From NCBI GenBank assembly GCA_051025295.1, contig JBMGJV010000020.1: 64,000 nt of DNA, one strand, 5' to 3'. Below are positions 36,920 through 45,180 of the stretch, in pieces (positions within the stretch are counted from its first letter, which is position 1; every line of letters starts with the position of its first letter). The notes beneath the pieces are model-generated. The model made no database searches and was not told the origin of the DNA. It saw only the letters and a list, made by a program, of their open reading frames with translations. A program made the translations under genes and the position numbers. This DNA comes from KBS-83 sp051025295. GTDB taxonomy: Bacteria > Acidobacteriota > Terriglobia > Terriglobales > Acidobacteriaceae.

Positions 36920-36990
36920 CCCCTCCCCTACAATCAACCCATGTCCTCCACGCCCCAGGCCGCGCCCTCCATCCGCAGCGGCCGCGCCGC
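36920..36990 (+). repeat. 71-bp direct repeat, right copy (intact rph start)
   Basis: This copy holds the functional rph -10 (TACAAT), ATG and first codons. Its partner is 36011-36081, exactly 909 bp upstream. Confidence 0.9.
36929..36934 (+). promoter_or_regulatory. Probable -10 element (TACAAT) of leaderless rph
   Basis: TACAAT lies 6 nt before the ATG at 36941. No Shine-Dalgarno is present. Confidence 0.5.
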
Positions 36991-37681
36991 CAATCAGCTT
37001 CGCCCGCTCACCCTCACGCCCGACTTCGTCGCCACCGCGGAGGGCTCCGTGCTCATCGCCGTCGGCCACACCCGCGTGCTCTGCAACGCCACCATCGAGC
37101 AGGGCGTGCCCTCTTGGCTGCGCAACAGCGGCCGCGGCTGGGTCACCGCCGAGTACGGCATGCTGCCACGCGCCACGCTCACACGCACCGCGCGCGAGGC
37201 CGAGCGCGGCAAGCTCTCCGGCCGCACGCATGAGATCCAGCGCCTCATCGGCCGCTCGCTCCGCGCCGTCGTCGATCTCCACGCCCTCGGCGAGCGCACC
37301 ATCATCCTCGACTGCGACGTCCTGCAGGCCGACGGCGGTACCCGCACCGCCGCCATCACCGGCGCCTGCGCCGCCCTCGCGCTCGCCATCAACCGCCTCG
37401 TCAAGGCAGGCACCCTCAAGCAATCGCCACTGCGACAAATGGTCGCCGCCACCAGCGTCGGCATCGTCGATGGCGAAGTCCTGCTCGACCTCGCCTACGA
37501 AGAAGACTCCCAGGCCGACGTTGACATGAACGTCGTCATGACCGAAGACGGCGGCCTCGTCGAAGTCCAGGCCACCGCGGAAAAGCACTCCTTCCCCCGC
37601 GATCGCATGCTGCAAATGATGGACTACGCCGAAGCCGGCATCCGCGAGCTCTTCCCCGCCCAGCGCGCCCTGCTCTCGTAA
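36941..37681 (+). CDS. rph: Ribonuclease PH
   Basis: The 246-residue phosphorolytic exoribonuclease trims tRNA 3' ends, releasing nucleoside diphosphates. Family marks: RAANQLRPLTLTPDFVATAEGSVLI, RGWVTAEYGMLPRAT, GRTHEIQRLIGRSLRAVVDL (RNA and phosphate site), LDCDVLQADGGTRTAAITGA and the catalytic Asp region near DMNVVMTEDGGLVEVQAT. Length is normal for the hexameric enzyme. Its promoter and first 16 codons were duplicated 909 bp upstream; the gene itself is intact. Confidence 0.95.
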   Translation: MSSTPQAAPSIRSGRAANQLRPLTLTPDFVATAEGSVLIAVGHTRVLCNATIEQGVPSWLRNSGRGWVTAEYGMLPRATLTRTAREAERGKLSGRTHEIQRLIGRSLRAVVDLHALGERTIILDCDVLQADGGTRTAAITGACAALALAINRLVKAGTLKQSPLRQMVAATSVGIVDGEVLLDLAYEEDSQADVDMNVVMTEDGGLVEVQATAEKHSFPRDRMLQMMDYAEAGIRELFPAQRALLS

Positions 37682-37833
37682 AATCCCTTCGCATCGCCCG
37701 AGCGGCCTGCCTCCGCCGCTCGAGCATCCGCACCCTGCACCAGATACACAACAAGTAACCTCCAAATGCACACACGCCGGCCACACACGCCGGCCACGTA
37801 GAATGGCGCTCACCCTCACTCCGGAGTGATCCC

Positions 37834-38298
37834 ATGCGCCTTCTGCGACCCCGCCTCTTCCGCAACGCTCTCTTGCTGGCTGTCGTGCTCTGCCTCTCCA
37901 CGCTCGTGCACGCCGCCCCTGCTGCGCAGACAGACGACATCGCCATCCGCCACGTCCTCGACACCCAGGTCGCCGCCTGGAACCGCGGCGACATCCCCGC
38001 CTTCATGCAGGGTTACGCTCACTCGCCCGACCTCACCTTCGTCGGCAAGTCCGTCGAGCGCGGCTACGACAACGTCCTCGCCCGCTACCAGAAGAACTAC
38101 GGCCACGGCGAAGCCATGGGCACGCTCGCCTTCACCGATCTCCAGATCACGCCCATCGACGACCAGGTTGCGACCGTCACCGGCCGCTTCCACCTCACCC
38201 GCACGGCAGCCGGCGGCGGCGATGCCAGCGGCATCTTCTCGCTCGTCTTCAAGCACACCGCCTCCGGCTGGAAGATCGTCCTCGACCACACCAGCTAG
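37834..38298 (+). CDS. Exported DUF4440/SnoaL-like protein
   Basis: The 154-residue protein has a signal peptide (LFRNALLLAVVLCLSTLVHA) and an NTF2-like domain: IRHVLDTQVAAWNRGDIPAFMQGY at the start, TDLQITPIDDQVATVTGRF in the middle and GWKIVLDHTS at the end, the usual closing strand. Relatives occur as putative ketosteroid-isomerase-like or binding proteins. GGAG precedes the ATG. The function is unknown. Confidence 0.78.
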   Translation: MRLLRPRLFRNALLLAVVLCLSTLVHAAPAAQTDDIAIRHVLDTQVAAWNRGDIPAFMQGYAHSPDLTFVGKSVERGYDNVLARYQKNYGHGEAMGTLAFTDLQITPIDDQVATVTGRFHLTRTAAGGGDASGIFSLVFKHTASGWKIVLDHTS

Positions 38299-38341
38299 CC
38301 TCCTGCGCTTTCCTGTGACATGACCACACGAGCTGTGGCAT

Positions 38342-38366
38342 ACTCCTGTGGCTGACGCACAGGAGT
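38342..38366 (+). promoter_or_regulatory. Inverted repeat covering the padR ribosome-binding site
   Basis: ACTCCTGTG and CACAGGAGT are perfect 9-bp inverted copies around 7 nt. The right arm contains the AGGAG used for the TTG start at 38374. It may be a PadR operator, an RNA hairpin that hides the ribosome site, or both. Confidence 0.6.
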
Positions 38367-38373
38367 CCTCCAC

Positions 38374-38724
38374 TTGTCCGCATCCCGCATCGACCTGCTC
38401 CAGGGAACGCTCGACCTCATGGTCCTCCAGACCCTCGCCGCCATGGGCGAGCAGCACGGCTACGGCATCGCCCGCCGCATCGAGCAGCTCTCCGGCAACA
38501 CCATCCTGCTCAACCAGGGCACCATCTACGCCTCGCTCGTTCGCCTCCAGAATCGCGGCTGGATCTCCGCCGCCTGGGGCACCTCGGACAACAATCGCAA
38601 GGCCAAGTACTACGCCATCACACGCAGCGGCCGGAAACAGCTCGCCCGCGACGCCGCAGACTGGCATCGCCTCGCCGACGTCATGGCCCGCGTCCTCTCG
38701 CAGGCTCCGGACGTGGCCAAATGA
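38374..38724 (+). CDS. PadR-family transcriptional regulator
   Basis: The 116-residue winged-helix protein has the PadR pattern: DLLQGTLDLMVLQTLAAMGEQHGYGIARRI, LLNQGTIYASLVRLQNRGWI and KYYAITRSGRKQL. PadR genes directly before ADOP-type ABC permeases are very common in Acidobacteria and usually repress the transporter. It starts with TTG behind AGGAG, and its stop overlaps the permease start (ATGA). Confidence 0.9.
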   Translation: MSASRIDLLQGTLDLMVLQTLAAMGEQHGYGIARRIEQLSGNTILLNQGTIYASLVRLQNRGWISAAWGTSDNNRKAKYYAITRSGRKQLARDAADWHRLADVMARVLSQAPDVAK

Positions 38725-40169
38725 TCGCGCGGCTCCGCTCCGCCCTCGCGCGCCTCCGCGCCTTCACCAACAAATCCGCGCTCGATCGCGACCTTGAGCA
38801 GGAGCTCGCCTCGCACATCGCCATGGCGACCGACGACAACATCCGCCGCGGCCTCCCGCCCGAAGAAGCCCGCCGCCAGGCGCTCCTCCGCTTCGGCGGC
38901 ATCACGCAGGCGAGCGAACAGCAGCGCGACGCCCGCGGCCTCCCGATCCTCGACACGCTGCTCCGCGATCTCCGCTTCGCCACGCGCCAGCTCCGCAAGA
39001 ACCCCGGCTTCACCCTCACCGCCGTCCTCACCCTCGGACTCGGCATCGGCGCGAGCACCGCCGTCTTCTCGCTGGTGAACGCGCTGCTGCTGCGCCCCAT
39101 CGCCACACCCTCACGCAGACCAGCTCAACATCTTTGAGTACCACCGAGGACGACTCCTCAACGCCCAACCGCTCTTTCAGCGACCCGGTGTTCCGGCACC
39201 TGGAGCGCGACCACCCGGCCTTCGCACACGTCTTCGCCTCCTCTCCGGTCACCCTACAGATCGGCAACCAAGGGGGCGGCCCCACCACCAGCGGCCTCTT
39301 CGTCAGCGGCGACTACTTCCCCGCTCTCGAAACATCACCACTGCTCGGCCGTCTCCTGACACCGCTCGACGACCGCCCGCAAGCTCCCGCTATGGCCGCC
39401 GTCATCACCGAGCGCTACTGGCGCGACCACCTCGCCGGCGATCCTCACGTCCTCGGCCGCGTCCTCATCGCCAACAAGATCGCCTTCACGATCGTCGGCG
39501 TCCTGCCCAGCGGCTTTGCCCAGACCGATCCCACCTGGCACCCGCAAATCTACCTGCCGCTCGCATCCGCGCCACTCGTCAACGCTCCGTACGACACCAT
39601 CGCCTGCGGCTACCAATGCAACAATTTGGTCGTCATGGGGCGTCTGCAGTCCGGCATCCACCGTACCCACGCAGGCGCGTCTATGGGCTCGCTCGGCCGC
39701 AACCTGCTCGACCACCCAAATCCCCGCACCCGTCTTCTCCACCCTCAGCAGCACCATCGATCAATCCCTCTCCGCCGAGCGCATGATGGCCCTGCTCTCC
39801 GTCTTCTTCGCCGCCGGCGCGCTACTCGTCACCGCCATAGGACTCTATGGCACGCTCAGCTACCGCACCGCCCGCCGCACCAGCGAGATCGGCATCCGCA
39901 TCGCCCTCGGCTCGCGCCGCCTGCAGGTCGTGTCGCTCGTCCTCCGCCAGAACGCGACACTCACCCTCCTCGGCGCCGCCGGCGGCCTCATCGCCGCCCT
40001 GCTCGCCTCGCGCGCTCTGGCCTCCATGCTCTACGGCACCTCGCCGCACGACCCACTCGTCCTCGCCGCCGCCACACTGCTGCTCTCCCTCGTCGCCGCC
40101 ATCGCCTCCCTGCTCCCCGCCATCCGCGCCGCCCGCATCAACCCCCTCACCGCCATCCGCGCCGAGTAG
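38721..40169 (+). pseudogene. ADOP-type ABC transporter permease, decayed
   Basis: The three parts of a MacB/ADOP permease are in different frames. The first (38721-39137) has the N-terminal ADOP region EARRQALLRFGG and first helix TLGLGIGASTAVFSLVNALLLRP. The second (39134 to about 39730) is the periplasmic part with GLFVSGDYFPALETSPLLGRLLTP and VITERYWRDHLAGDPHVLGR. The third (about 39720-40169) is the C-terminal FtsX part, ALLSVFFAAGALLVTAIGLYGTLSYRTARRTSEIGIRIALG. A functional ADOP has about 800 residues; here about 480 remain, and the middle helices are missing. So there are at least two frameshifts and one large internal deletion. Confidence 0.82.
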
Positions 40170-40259
40170 CCACCACTGCGGACACTCGTCGAAGCGCCCA
40201 GACGCCGCGGCCCCCCTGCTGGACGATCCGGTTCGCCACATCCTCTGTTGATACGTTTG

Positions 40260-40814
40260 TCAGCGCGGGAAGCCTGACCGTCTCCCGCACCAATGCGTGA
40301 CCGATGGACGTCCCACCGAGGGCTCTTTCTGGGCAAGCAGTTTCATCCAGAGATCGAGCGTTCGCCCCAATTCCCACATCGAGGCTTCCGACGCCGGAAA
40401 GAAGTCATAGCGAAACGCAAGCGCATCGAGGGCTTGACCAGACGGATCGGGAGCCTGAATCAGCCATGCCTTGCCATGCTCCGTCGCTGAGTACCCGGAC
40501 CCTCGAAGCGCTTCCGCGAAGGCGTCGCTGACCGAGAGCGCCGATACGTCGACCGTGGCCCGCAGGTTGCAGAGCACATCCTGCCGCTGACCGAACACGA
40601 TCCCCAACGGAATGCGGTTTCGCTTAGCGATCGACAGAACGACGCGCAACAGGGGAGCATCCTCGTACTTGCCGGAGAGCTGCGCCGCTCTCCCCTGCCT
40701 CTGCTGTTCGATCAGCGACTGACTGAAGCAACAACGCGTCCCACCAGCTACGGTGAGCACAAGTGCGGCCACGGCACGGAGTAGATTCTGGCGCCTGTTC
40801 TCAACTCTGCTCAC
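40260..40814 (-). CDS. Exported protein with an STN-like domain
   Basis: The 184-residue product starts with GTG and has a signal peptide (LLRAVAALVLTVAGGTRCCFSQ). Residues 47-118 (GKYEDAPLLRVVLSIAKRNRIPLGIV to LRGSGYSATEHGKAWLI) resemble the STN/secretin short domain found before TonB receptors and in FecR-like proteins. No barrel or anti-sigma part follows. The last 30 residues look poorly conserved and may be the result of a truncation. Neighbours give no clue. The identification is tentative. Confidence 0.5.
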   Translation of the reverse strand: MSRVENRRQNLLRAVAALVLTVAGGTRCCFSQSLIEQQRQGRAAQLSGKYEDAPLLRVVLSIAKRNRIPLGIVFGQRQDVLCNLRATVDVSALSVSDAFAEALRGSGYSATEHGKAWLIQAPDPSGQALDALAFRYDFFPASEASMWELGRTLDLWMKLLAQKEPSVGRPSVTHWCGRRSGFPR

Positions 40815-40889
40815 CGATGTTCACCTATGCGCGAAAGTCTGACACACTCAGCGTTACTTGCACATCTGCTGAAAGCCGGGTGCCCCCAT

Positions 40890-40904
40890 CCTGGCCCAGC
40901 CAGG
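40890..40904. repeat. REP-like palindromic element in the kdsA upstream region
   Basis: CCTGGC-CCA-GCCAGG forms a hairpin inside GGGTGCCCCCATC...GGGTGGG. A similar GGGTGGGG stretch lies near 45930. I recall like elements scattered in acidobacterial intergenic regions. Confidence 0.35.
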
Positions 40905-40982
40905 GTGGGTAGCGAAGCAGCCCAGGTCGGGGGGGCGACGATCCGCGTCCTCCCCACGTGCGGCGCCTCCCCCGCCCTCCTG

Positions 40983-40988
40983 TACCCT
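40983..40988 (+). promoter_or_regulatory. Probable -10 element (TACCCT) of leaderless kdsA
   Basis: TACCCT lies 7 nt before the ATG at 40996, and there is no ribosome site. Confidence 0.4.
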
Positions 40989-40995
40989 CACCTCT

Positions 40996-41805
40996 ATGCC
41001 CCACGACTTCGAGATCGGCACCGTCCCCGTCGGGCGCGGCCAGCTCTTCCTCATCGCCGGCCCCTGCGTTATCGAAAGCGAGCCGCACGCCCGCTCCATC
41101 GCCGAGCGCGTCCAGCGCATCACCACAGACCTCGGCGTTCCGTACATCTTCAAAGCCTCGTACGACAAGGCGAACCGCACCTCCGTCACCAGCTTCCGCG
41201 GCCCCGGCCTCGTCGAAGGCACGCGCATCCTCCGCCGCATCGCCGAAGACACGCACCTCCCCGTCCTCACCGACGTGCATGAGCCCGCGCACTGCGCCGT
41301 CGTCGCCGAGGCCTGCGACGTCCTCCAGATCCCCGCCTTCCTCTGCCGCCAGACCGACCTGCTCGTCGCCGCCGGCAACACCGGGCGCGCCGTCAACGTG
41401 AAGAAGGGCCAGTTCGTCGCACCCGAAGACATGCGCCACGCCGTCGACAAGATCGCCACCACCGGCAACCCCCGCGTCTTCCTCACCGAGCGCGGCGCCA
41501 GCTTCGGCTACCACAACCTCGTCGTCGACATGCGCTCGCTGCCCATCCTGCGCGCCCTCGCGCCCGTCGTCTTCGACGGCACCCACTCCGTCCAGACACC
41601 CTCCGCCGCCAACGGCGTCTCCGGCGGCCAGCCCGAGTTCATCCCCGTCCTCGCCCGCGCCGCCGTCGCCGCCGGCATCGACGGCATCTTCCTCGAAGTC
41701 CACGACAACCCCACCCACGCCAAATCCGACGGCGCGAACGCCCTCCACCTCGACAAACTCAAACCCCTCCTCGAACACCTCCTCGCCATCCACGCAGCCG
41801 TCTAA
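40996..41805 (+). CDS. kdsA: 3-deoxy-8-phosphooctulonate (KDO-8-P) synthase, metal-dependent class
   Basis: This 269-residue enzyme condenses phosphoenolpyruvate with arabinose-5-phosphate to KDO-8-P, the first committed step to the KDO of lipopolysaccharide. Seen: FLIAGPCVIESE, FKASYDKANRTS, RGPGLVEGTRIL, TDVHEPAHC, NVKKGQFVAPEDM, TERGASFGYHNLVVDMR and DGTHSVQTPSA. Cys in GPCVIES (Asn in the Escherichia coli enzyme) marks the metal-dependent class known from Aquifex. Its presence means the cell makes a KDO-containing outer membrane. No other KDO gene is adjacent. Confidence 0.95.
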   Translation: MPHDFEIGTVPVGRGQLFLIAGPCVIESEPHARSIAERVQRITTDLGVPYIFKASYDKANRTSVTSFRGPGLVEGTRILRRIAEDTHLPVLTDVHEPAHCAVVAEACDVLQIPAFLCRQTDLLVAAGNTGRAVNVKKGQFVAPEDMRHAVDKIATTGNPRVFLTERGASFGYHNLVVDMRSLPILRALAPVVFDGTHSVQTPSAANGVSGGQPEFIPVLARAAVAAGIDGIFLEVHDNPTHAKSDGANALHLDKLKPLLEHLLAIHAAV

Positions 41806-41867
41806 GCACGCCAGGCAATCAACCATCAGCGAAGGCACTGACTCGAGAGAAGGACAGTTGCGCCGCT

Positions 41868-42389
41868 CTAGCTATGAACGCAAGCTAGAGTGATCAGCGG
41901 CCATCGACTTCCCCAGACGACGAATTCGTAGGTCTCATTCGAGTCGTCCGGATTGTGATCGATCAGAATTCCTTCAGTCCCATCAAGGGACAAGAGCGAC
42001 AGAGAGTCGCGATCGATTTCGATGACTGATTCAGCATTCGCTAAGAGCCCCGGGGAACTTAGGATCACGGCGACGGAAATCGTCTCTGCTCGAGTGAGCA
42101 GGTAGACACGTTCTGTGATCTGCCCGGCGAGTCGCGCCGCCAACAAAAAGACTTGCCGAGACTCGTGAGAACGGAAGAAGCGTCGATATGCGAACGCGTG
42201 CTTCTCTATGGCCCCCTGATAACCCAGGCGGAAGCTCTCCCGTAGACCATTTGCTTCTGAGACGAGTGCGGCCGGGCTTACTTCGTCACCAACTACGTTC
42301 GCGAGGCGTTCCAGTAGAAGAGGCGCCGCAGTCCTCAGAATGTTTCTTCGCACGAGAAGACGGATTCTTTGCTGTCTGCTTTCGCCCAT
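41868..42389 (-). CDS. Hypothetical protein, lower-GC
   Basis: I do not recognise the 173-residue product. It is soluble: a helical, Arg-rich N-terminal half (LLVRRNILRTAAPLLLERLANVVGD) and a beta-rich C-terminal half ending in EFVVWGSRWPLITLACVHS. GC is lower than the surroundings, and codon choice is less biased, which suggests transfer. It has no signal peptide and no membrane segment. It stands alone between kdsA and a small conserved gene. Confidence 0.5.
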   Translation of the reverse strand: MGESRQQRIRLLVRRNILRTAAPLLLERLANVVGDEVSPAALVSEANGLRESFRLGYQGAIEKHAFAYRRFFRSHESRQVFLLAARLAGQITERVYLLTRAETISVAVILSSPGLLANAESVIEIDRDSLSLLSLDGTEGILIDHNPDDSNETYEFVVWGSRWPLITLACVHS

Positions 42390-42477
42390 AGGGTCACAGC
42401 GTCTGTACTGCGTGGCGTGGCTTCACGAATCCCGCGCGAGAGGAACGGCAGCTTCAGCCGATCCGGCCCAGGACAAA

Positions 42478-42804
42478 CTATTTCGCCAATCCAGCTTTCT
42501 CCGGCTGATTCCTGATCTCGTTCCAATACTCGTCCCGCACGTCATCGTCGATTGCAGTCTGAACGTTAGTCGCATAGAGCGCGTCTGCCCCATCTTTGCG
42601 CGGTCCGGAGATCCAGTACTCCTCCCCGCTCTCCACGTCATAGTAGTTGGCTTTGTAGCCCCTACCCTTGAGGCTCTGGAACGCACGACCGCCGTAGTAC
42701 AGAGTCGCGCCCGTCTTCGAGAACGTGACGCTGCCGACTCTTGCCGGACCGACCAGCTCACCTGACTTTCGCTCGATGTACATGATGCGCGTACGCGGCT
42801 TCAT
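42478..42804 (-). CDS. Small conserved protein
   Basis: The 108-residue soluble protein reads VGSVTFSKTGATLYYGGRAFQSL, then ANYYDVESGEEYWISGPRKDGADALY and DDDVRDEYWNEIRNQ. I recall similar stand-alone proteins in many bacteria, sometimes mislabelled as deoxyxylulose-phosphate synthase; the function is unknown. ATG at 42804 was chosen because GAGAGG lies 9 nt upstream. The very long open frame that continues upstream is the antisense shadow of the antiporter gene. Confidence 0.7.
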   Translation of the reverse strand: MKPRTRIMYIERKSGELVGPARVGSVTFSKTGATLYYGGRAFQSLKGRGYKANYYDVESGEEYWISGPRKDGADALYATNVQTAIDDDVRDEYWNEIRNQPEKAGLAK

Positions 42805-42900
42805 GGCCGCCATCCTCTCACGCTGTGACGCTGAAAATTGTGAGCCTCGAGTGACGCCAGCAAACATTCCACCCCAACCCCGCATCAGAAGCGCTGACCC

Positions 42901-44199
42901 ATGTCGAACGCGGCCCTCACCCAAATCCTGCTCGTCCTCCTGCTCCTCGCCGGACTGGCGCAGGTCTTCGGCTACCTCTTCATGCGGCTCCGGCAGCCCC
43001 GCGTCGTCGGCGAAATCGTCGCCGGCATCGTGCTCGGTCCCGCGCTGCTCGGCCGCATCCCCGCCGTCGCCCATGTCATCGCCGCCGCCCGCCAGCAAGG
43101 GCACATCCTCGACTTCGTCTACTGGCTCGGCCTCTTGCTGCTCATGTTCCTCTCCGGCGCGGAGACGCAGCACCTCTTCTCCCGCGAGGAGCGCCGCGAA
43201 GTCGGCTGGCTCACCATCGTCGGCACCGGCATCCCGTTCCTGCTCGGCCTCGCGCTCGCCCGCTGGGTGCTGCGGCCCGTGCTCGCCGGCCCCAACGGCA
43301 ATCGCCTCTCGCTCACCATCATCCTTGCCGTCGGCGTCGCCGTCACCTCCGTGCCCGTCGTCTCCAAAATCTTCGCCGACCTCCACATCCTGCACACCCG
43401 CTTCGCCCGCCTCGTGCTCGGCGTCGCCGTCCTTGAAGACATCGTGCTCTGGCTCGCGCTCGCCGTCGCCACCGCAGCCGCCGGTCGCGAAGCCCTGCAC
43501 CCCCGCGAGCTCTCCGTCCACCTCGCCATCACCGTCGCGTTCTTCGTGCTTGGCCTCACCCTCATCCCGCGCGCCGTCAAGCGCATCAACAAATCCCGCT
43601 TCAACGTCTTCGTCACGCACTCGCCCACCGGCTACGCGCTCGCCGTGCTGTTCGCCTACTGCGTCGTCGCCGGCCTGCTCGATGTCTCGCTCGTCTTCGC
43701 CGCATTCCTCGCTGGCTTCGCAGTCGTGCACAAGAAGCGCGGGCTCTTCCGCGAGTCGCTCGACGCCATCACCAAGGTCTCCTTCGCCTTCTTCGTGCCC
43801 GTCTACTTCGCCATCGTCGGGCTCAAGCTCGAGCTCGTGCGCGGCTTCTCGTTCACGTTGGTGCTCGCCTTCCTCGCCGGCACCTGCCTGATTAAGGTGC
43901 TCTCGGTCTCGCTCGCCGGCCGCTTCGCCGGCTTCCGCGGGCTCGACCTCATCAACCTCGCCATCACCACCAACGCGCGCGGCGGCCCCGGCATCGTCCT
44001 CGCCAGCGTCGCCTATGACGCCGGCATCATCAGCGCCACCTTCTACACCACGCTCGTCCTCGCCGCCGTCCTCACCTCGCAGATCGCCGGCGCCTGGCTC
44101 GAGTACGTCCTCCGCAAAGGCTGGCCCCTCCTCTCCGCCGCACCCACACAGCCCGCCATCGCCTCCCCGCCCGACTCGCGGCCCGCGCCCATCGCCTAG
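42901..44199 (+). CDS. CPA2-family cation:proton antiporter (KefB-like)
   Basis: The 432-residue inner-membrane protein has about 12-13 helices: QPRVVGEIVAGIVLGPALLGRIP early, AVTSVPVVSKIFADLHIL, AVLEDIVLWLALAVA with a single Asp in the core (Glu-Asp rather than Asp-Asp), and TTNARGGPGIVLASVAYDAGI near the end. One Asp suggests an electroneutral exchanger, likely K+/H+. No RCK domain follows. It differs clearly from the antiporter at 4078-5334, so they are not recent copies. Confidence 0.85.
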   Translation: MSNAALTQILLVLLLLAGLAQVFGYLFMRLRQPRVVGEIVAGIVLGPALLGRIPAVAHVIAAARQQGHILDFVYWLGLLLLMFLSGAETQHLFSREERREVGWLTIVGTGIPFLLGLALARWVLRPVLAGPNGNRLSLTIILAVGVAVTSVPVVSKIFADLHILHTRFARLVLGVAVLEDIVLWLALAVATAAAGREALHPRELSVHLAITVAFFVLGLTLIPRAVKRINKSRFNVFVTHSPTGYALAVLFAYCVVAGLLDVSLVFAAFLAGFAVVHKKRGLFRESLDAITKVSFAFFVPVYFAIVGLKLELVRGFSFTLVLAFLAGTCLIKVLSVSLAGRFAGFRGLDLINLAITTNARGGPGIVLASVAYDAGIISATFYTTLVLAAVLTSQIAGAWLEYVLRKGWPLLSAAPTQPAIASPPDSRPAPIA

Positions 44200-44222
44200 C
44201 TTCTCGTAACCACAACGGCAAC

Positions 44223-44269
44223 AAAAAGGGCAGGGCGGCGGCGACTCACTCGCCCTCCACTCTGCCCTT
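44223..44269 (-). terminator. Terminator of the YqjDE-like operon
   Basis: AAGGGCAG (44226-44233) pairs with CTGCCCTT (44262-44269) around an inner GGGCG/CGCCC stem. Read on the minus strand the stem runs into TTTTT. It may also slow transcription from the antiporter gene. Confidence 0.65.
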
Positions 44270-44294
44270 CGCTGCTTCCGCTGCGTCTGCTACA

Positions 44295-44801
44295 TCACGC
44301 CTGTCGCGCCATCTGCTCCGTCGGGCTCACAGAACGCACCGATCCCGAGCCCGAGCTCGAACTCGAGCTCGAGCCCTTCATCATCTCCGTCTTGCGGAAC
44401 TGTTCGTGGAACCCCGGGATAAACTCGCCCACGTAGTCCTTGAACCGCGTGGCCGCCACACCGATCAGCGCTCCCTTGATGTTGTCCCACGTCTCGAACG
44501 CCTGGTGAGCCTGCCGCTCGGTGCCCGCGTGCGGCGTCGAGGACGACGAGGACGAGGACCCCTCGTTGAAGTGCCGTCCGCTGCCACTGCTCCGGTGCCG
44601 TGACCGGCCGCCGCCCATCAGCGACGACAACAGAATGCCGCCACCGAACGCAACGCCAACCATCATCATCGGATTGTTGCGAAACTGCCCGCGCCAGTCC
44701 GTCGCCGACTTCACCTTGTTTTGTAACTCGGCAAGGTTCGCACCCAGGTCCTCGCGCTTATTCTCGATAAAGTTTTCTATTTGGCTTGCTGTCTCGCCCA
44801 T
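44295..44801 (-). CDS. DUF3618-like protein with Ser/Gly-rich segments
   Basis: The 168-residue protein has an amphipathic N-terminal helix (ASQIENFIENKREDLGANLAELQNKVKSATDW), one short membrane or hairpin segment (MMMVGVAFGGGILLSSLMGGG), and two Ser-rich runs that flank a conserved stretch (AFETWDNIKGALIGVAATRFKDYVGEFIPGF). It is the last gene of a three-gene operon resembling E. coli yqjD-yqjE-yqjK. AAGGAG precedes the ATG, and the gene overlaps the previous gene by 25 nt. Confidence 0.65.
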   Translation of the reverse strand: MGETASQIENFIENKREDLGANLAELQNKVKSATDWRGQFRNNPMMMVGVAFGGGILLSSLMGGGRSRHRSSGSGRHFNEGSSSSSSSTPHAGTERQAHQAFETWDNIKGALIGVAATRFKDYVGEFIPGFHEQFRKTEMMKGSSSSSSSGSGSVRSVSPTEQMARQA

Positions 44802-45163
44802 TCCGCATTCTCCTTCATGCTCTCAACCGTCTTGTTCGGTACGGGATCCACGCGCTTCATCTGCTTCAAGCCGGCACTCACCAGCACCGCTGCGGGGATC
44901 AGAAGTAAGACCGTGACCACCAGCGCCGATGCCCACAACGGCAACACCAGTGCCAGCGCATACATAATCGTGAGTAGCAGGAACAGCACGCCGAACAGTG
45001 CACACACGGCGCCCGCGCCCAGTGACGTCAATCCCGACTTCGCCTTCGTGACTTCTTCACGAAGCTCCGTCTTCGCCAGTCGAACCTCCGACCGCACGAT
45101 GGACTGCACATTGCCAACCAGGTCCTGCAGGATATCTGAGATAGACCGATCGCTCGTCGCCAT
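44777..45163 (-). CDS. DUF1469/YqjE-like membrane protein ('phage holin family')
   Basis: The 128-residue protein has an N-terminal helix (SISDILQDLVGNVQSIVRSEVRLAKTELREE) and two membrane helices (GAVCALFGVLFLLLTIMYALALVLPLW and ALVVTVLLLIPAAVLVSAGL). This is the YqjE pattern. The databases' phage-holin name is a family label; nothing phage-like is nearby. A GTG five codons upstream, right after the previous stop, is an alternative start, and translation is probably coupled. Confidence 0.75.
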   Translation of the reverse strand: MATSDRSISDILQDLVGNVQSIVRSEVRLAKTELREEVTKAKSGLTSLGAGAVCALFGVLFLLLTIMYALALVLPLWASALVVTVLLLIPAAVLVSAGLKQMKRVDPVPNKTVESMKENAEWARQQAK

Positions 45164-45180
45164 TGGATAAACGTCCACGC

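Noticed and set aside
37699..37722. 8-bp hairpin after rph as terminator
   Set aside because: CGAGCGGC/GCCGCTCG has no T-tract and such stems are frequent at this GC; too weak to list.
36845..37819. 324-codon minus-strand frame over rph
   Set aside because: Gly/Ala/Asp-rich antisense shadow of rph with no family pattern; the plus-strand rph is certain.
40825..41838. 337-codon minus-strand frame over kdsA
   Set aside because: Val/Asp/Gly-rich shadow of a certain gene.
42805..43731. Long upstream extension of the small conserved gene at 42478-42804
   Set aside because: It is antisense to the antiporter, and a ribosome site fits the short start.
44777..45163. Phage holin as sign of a prophage
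   Set aside because: The family name covers YqjE-like proteins; no phage gene lies nearby.
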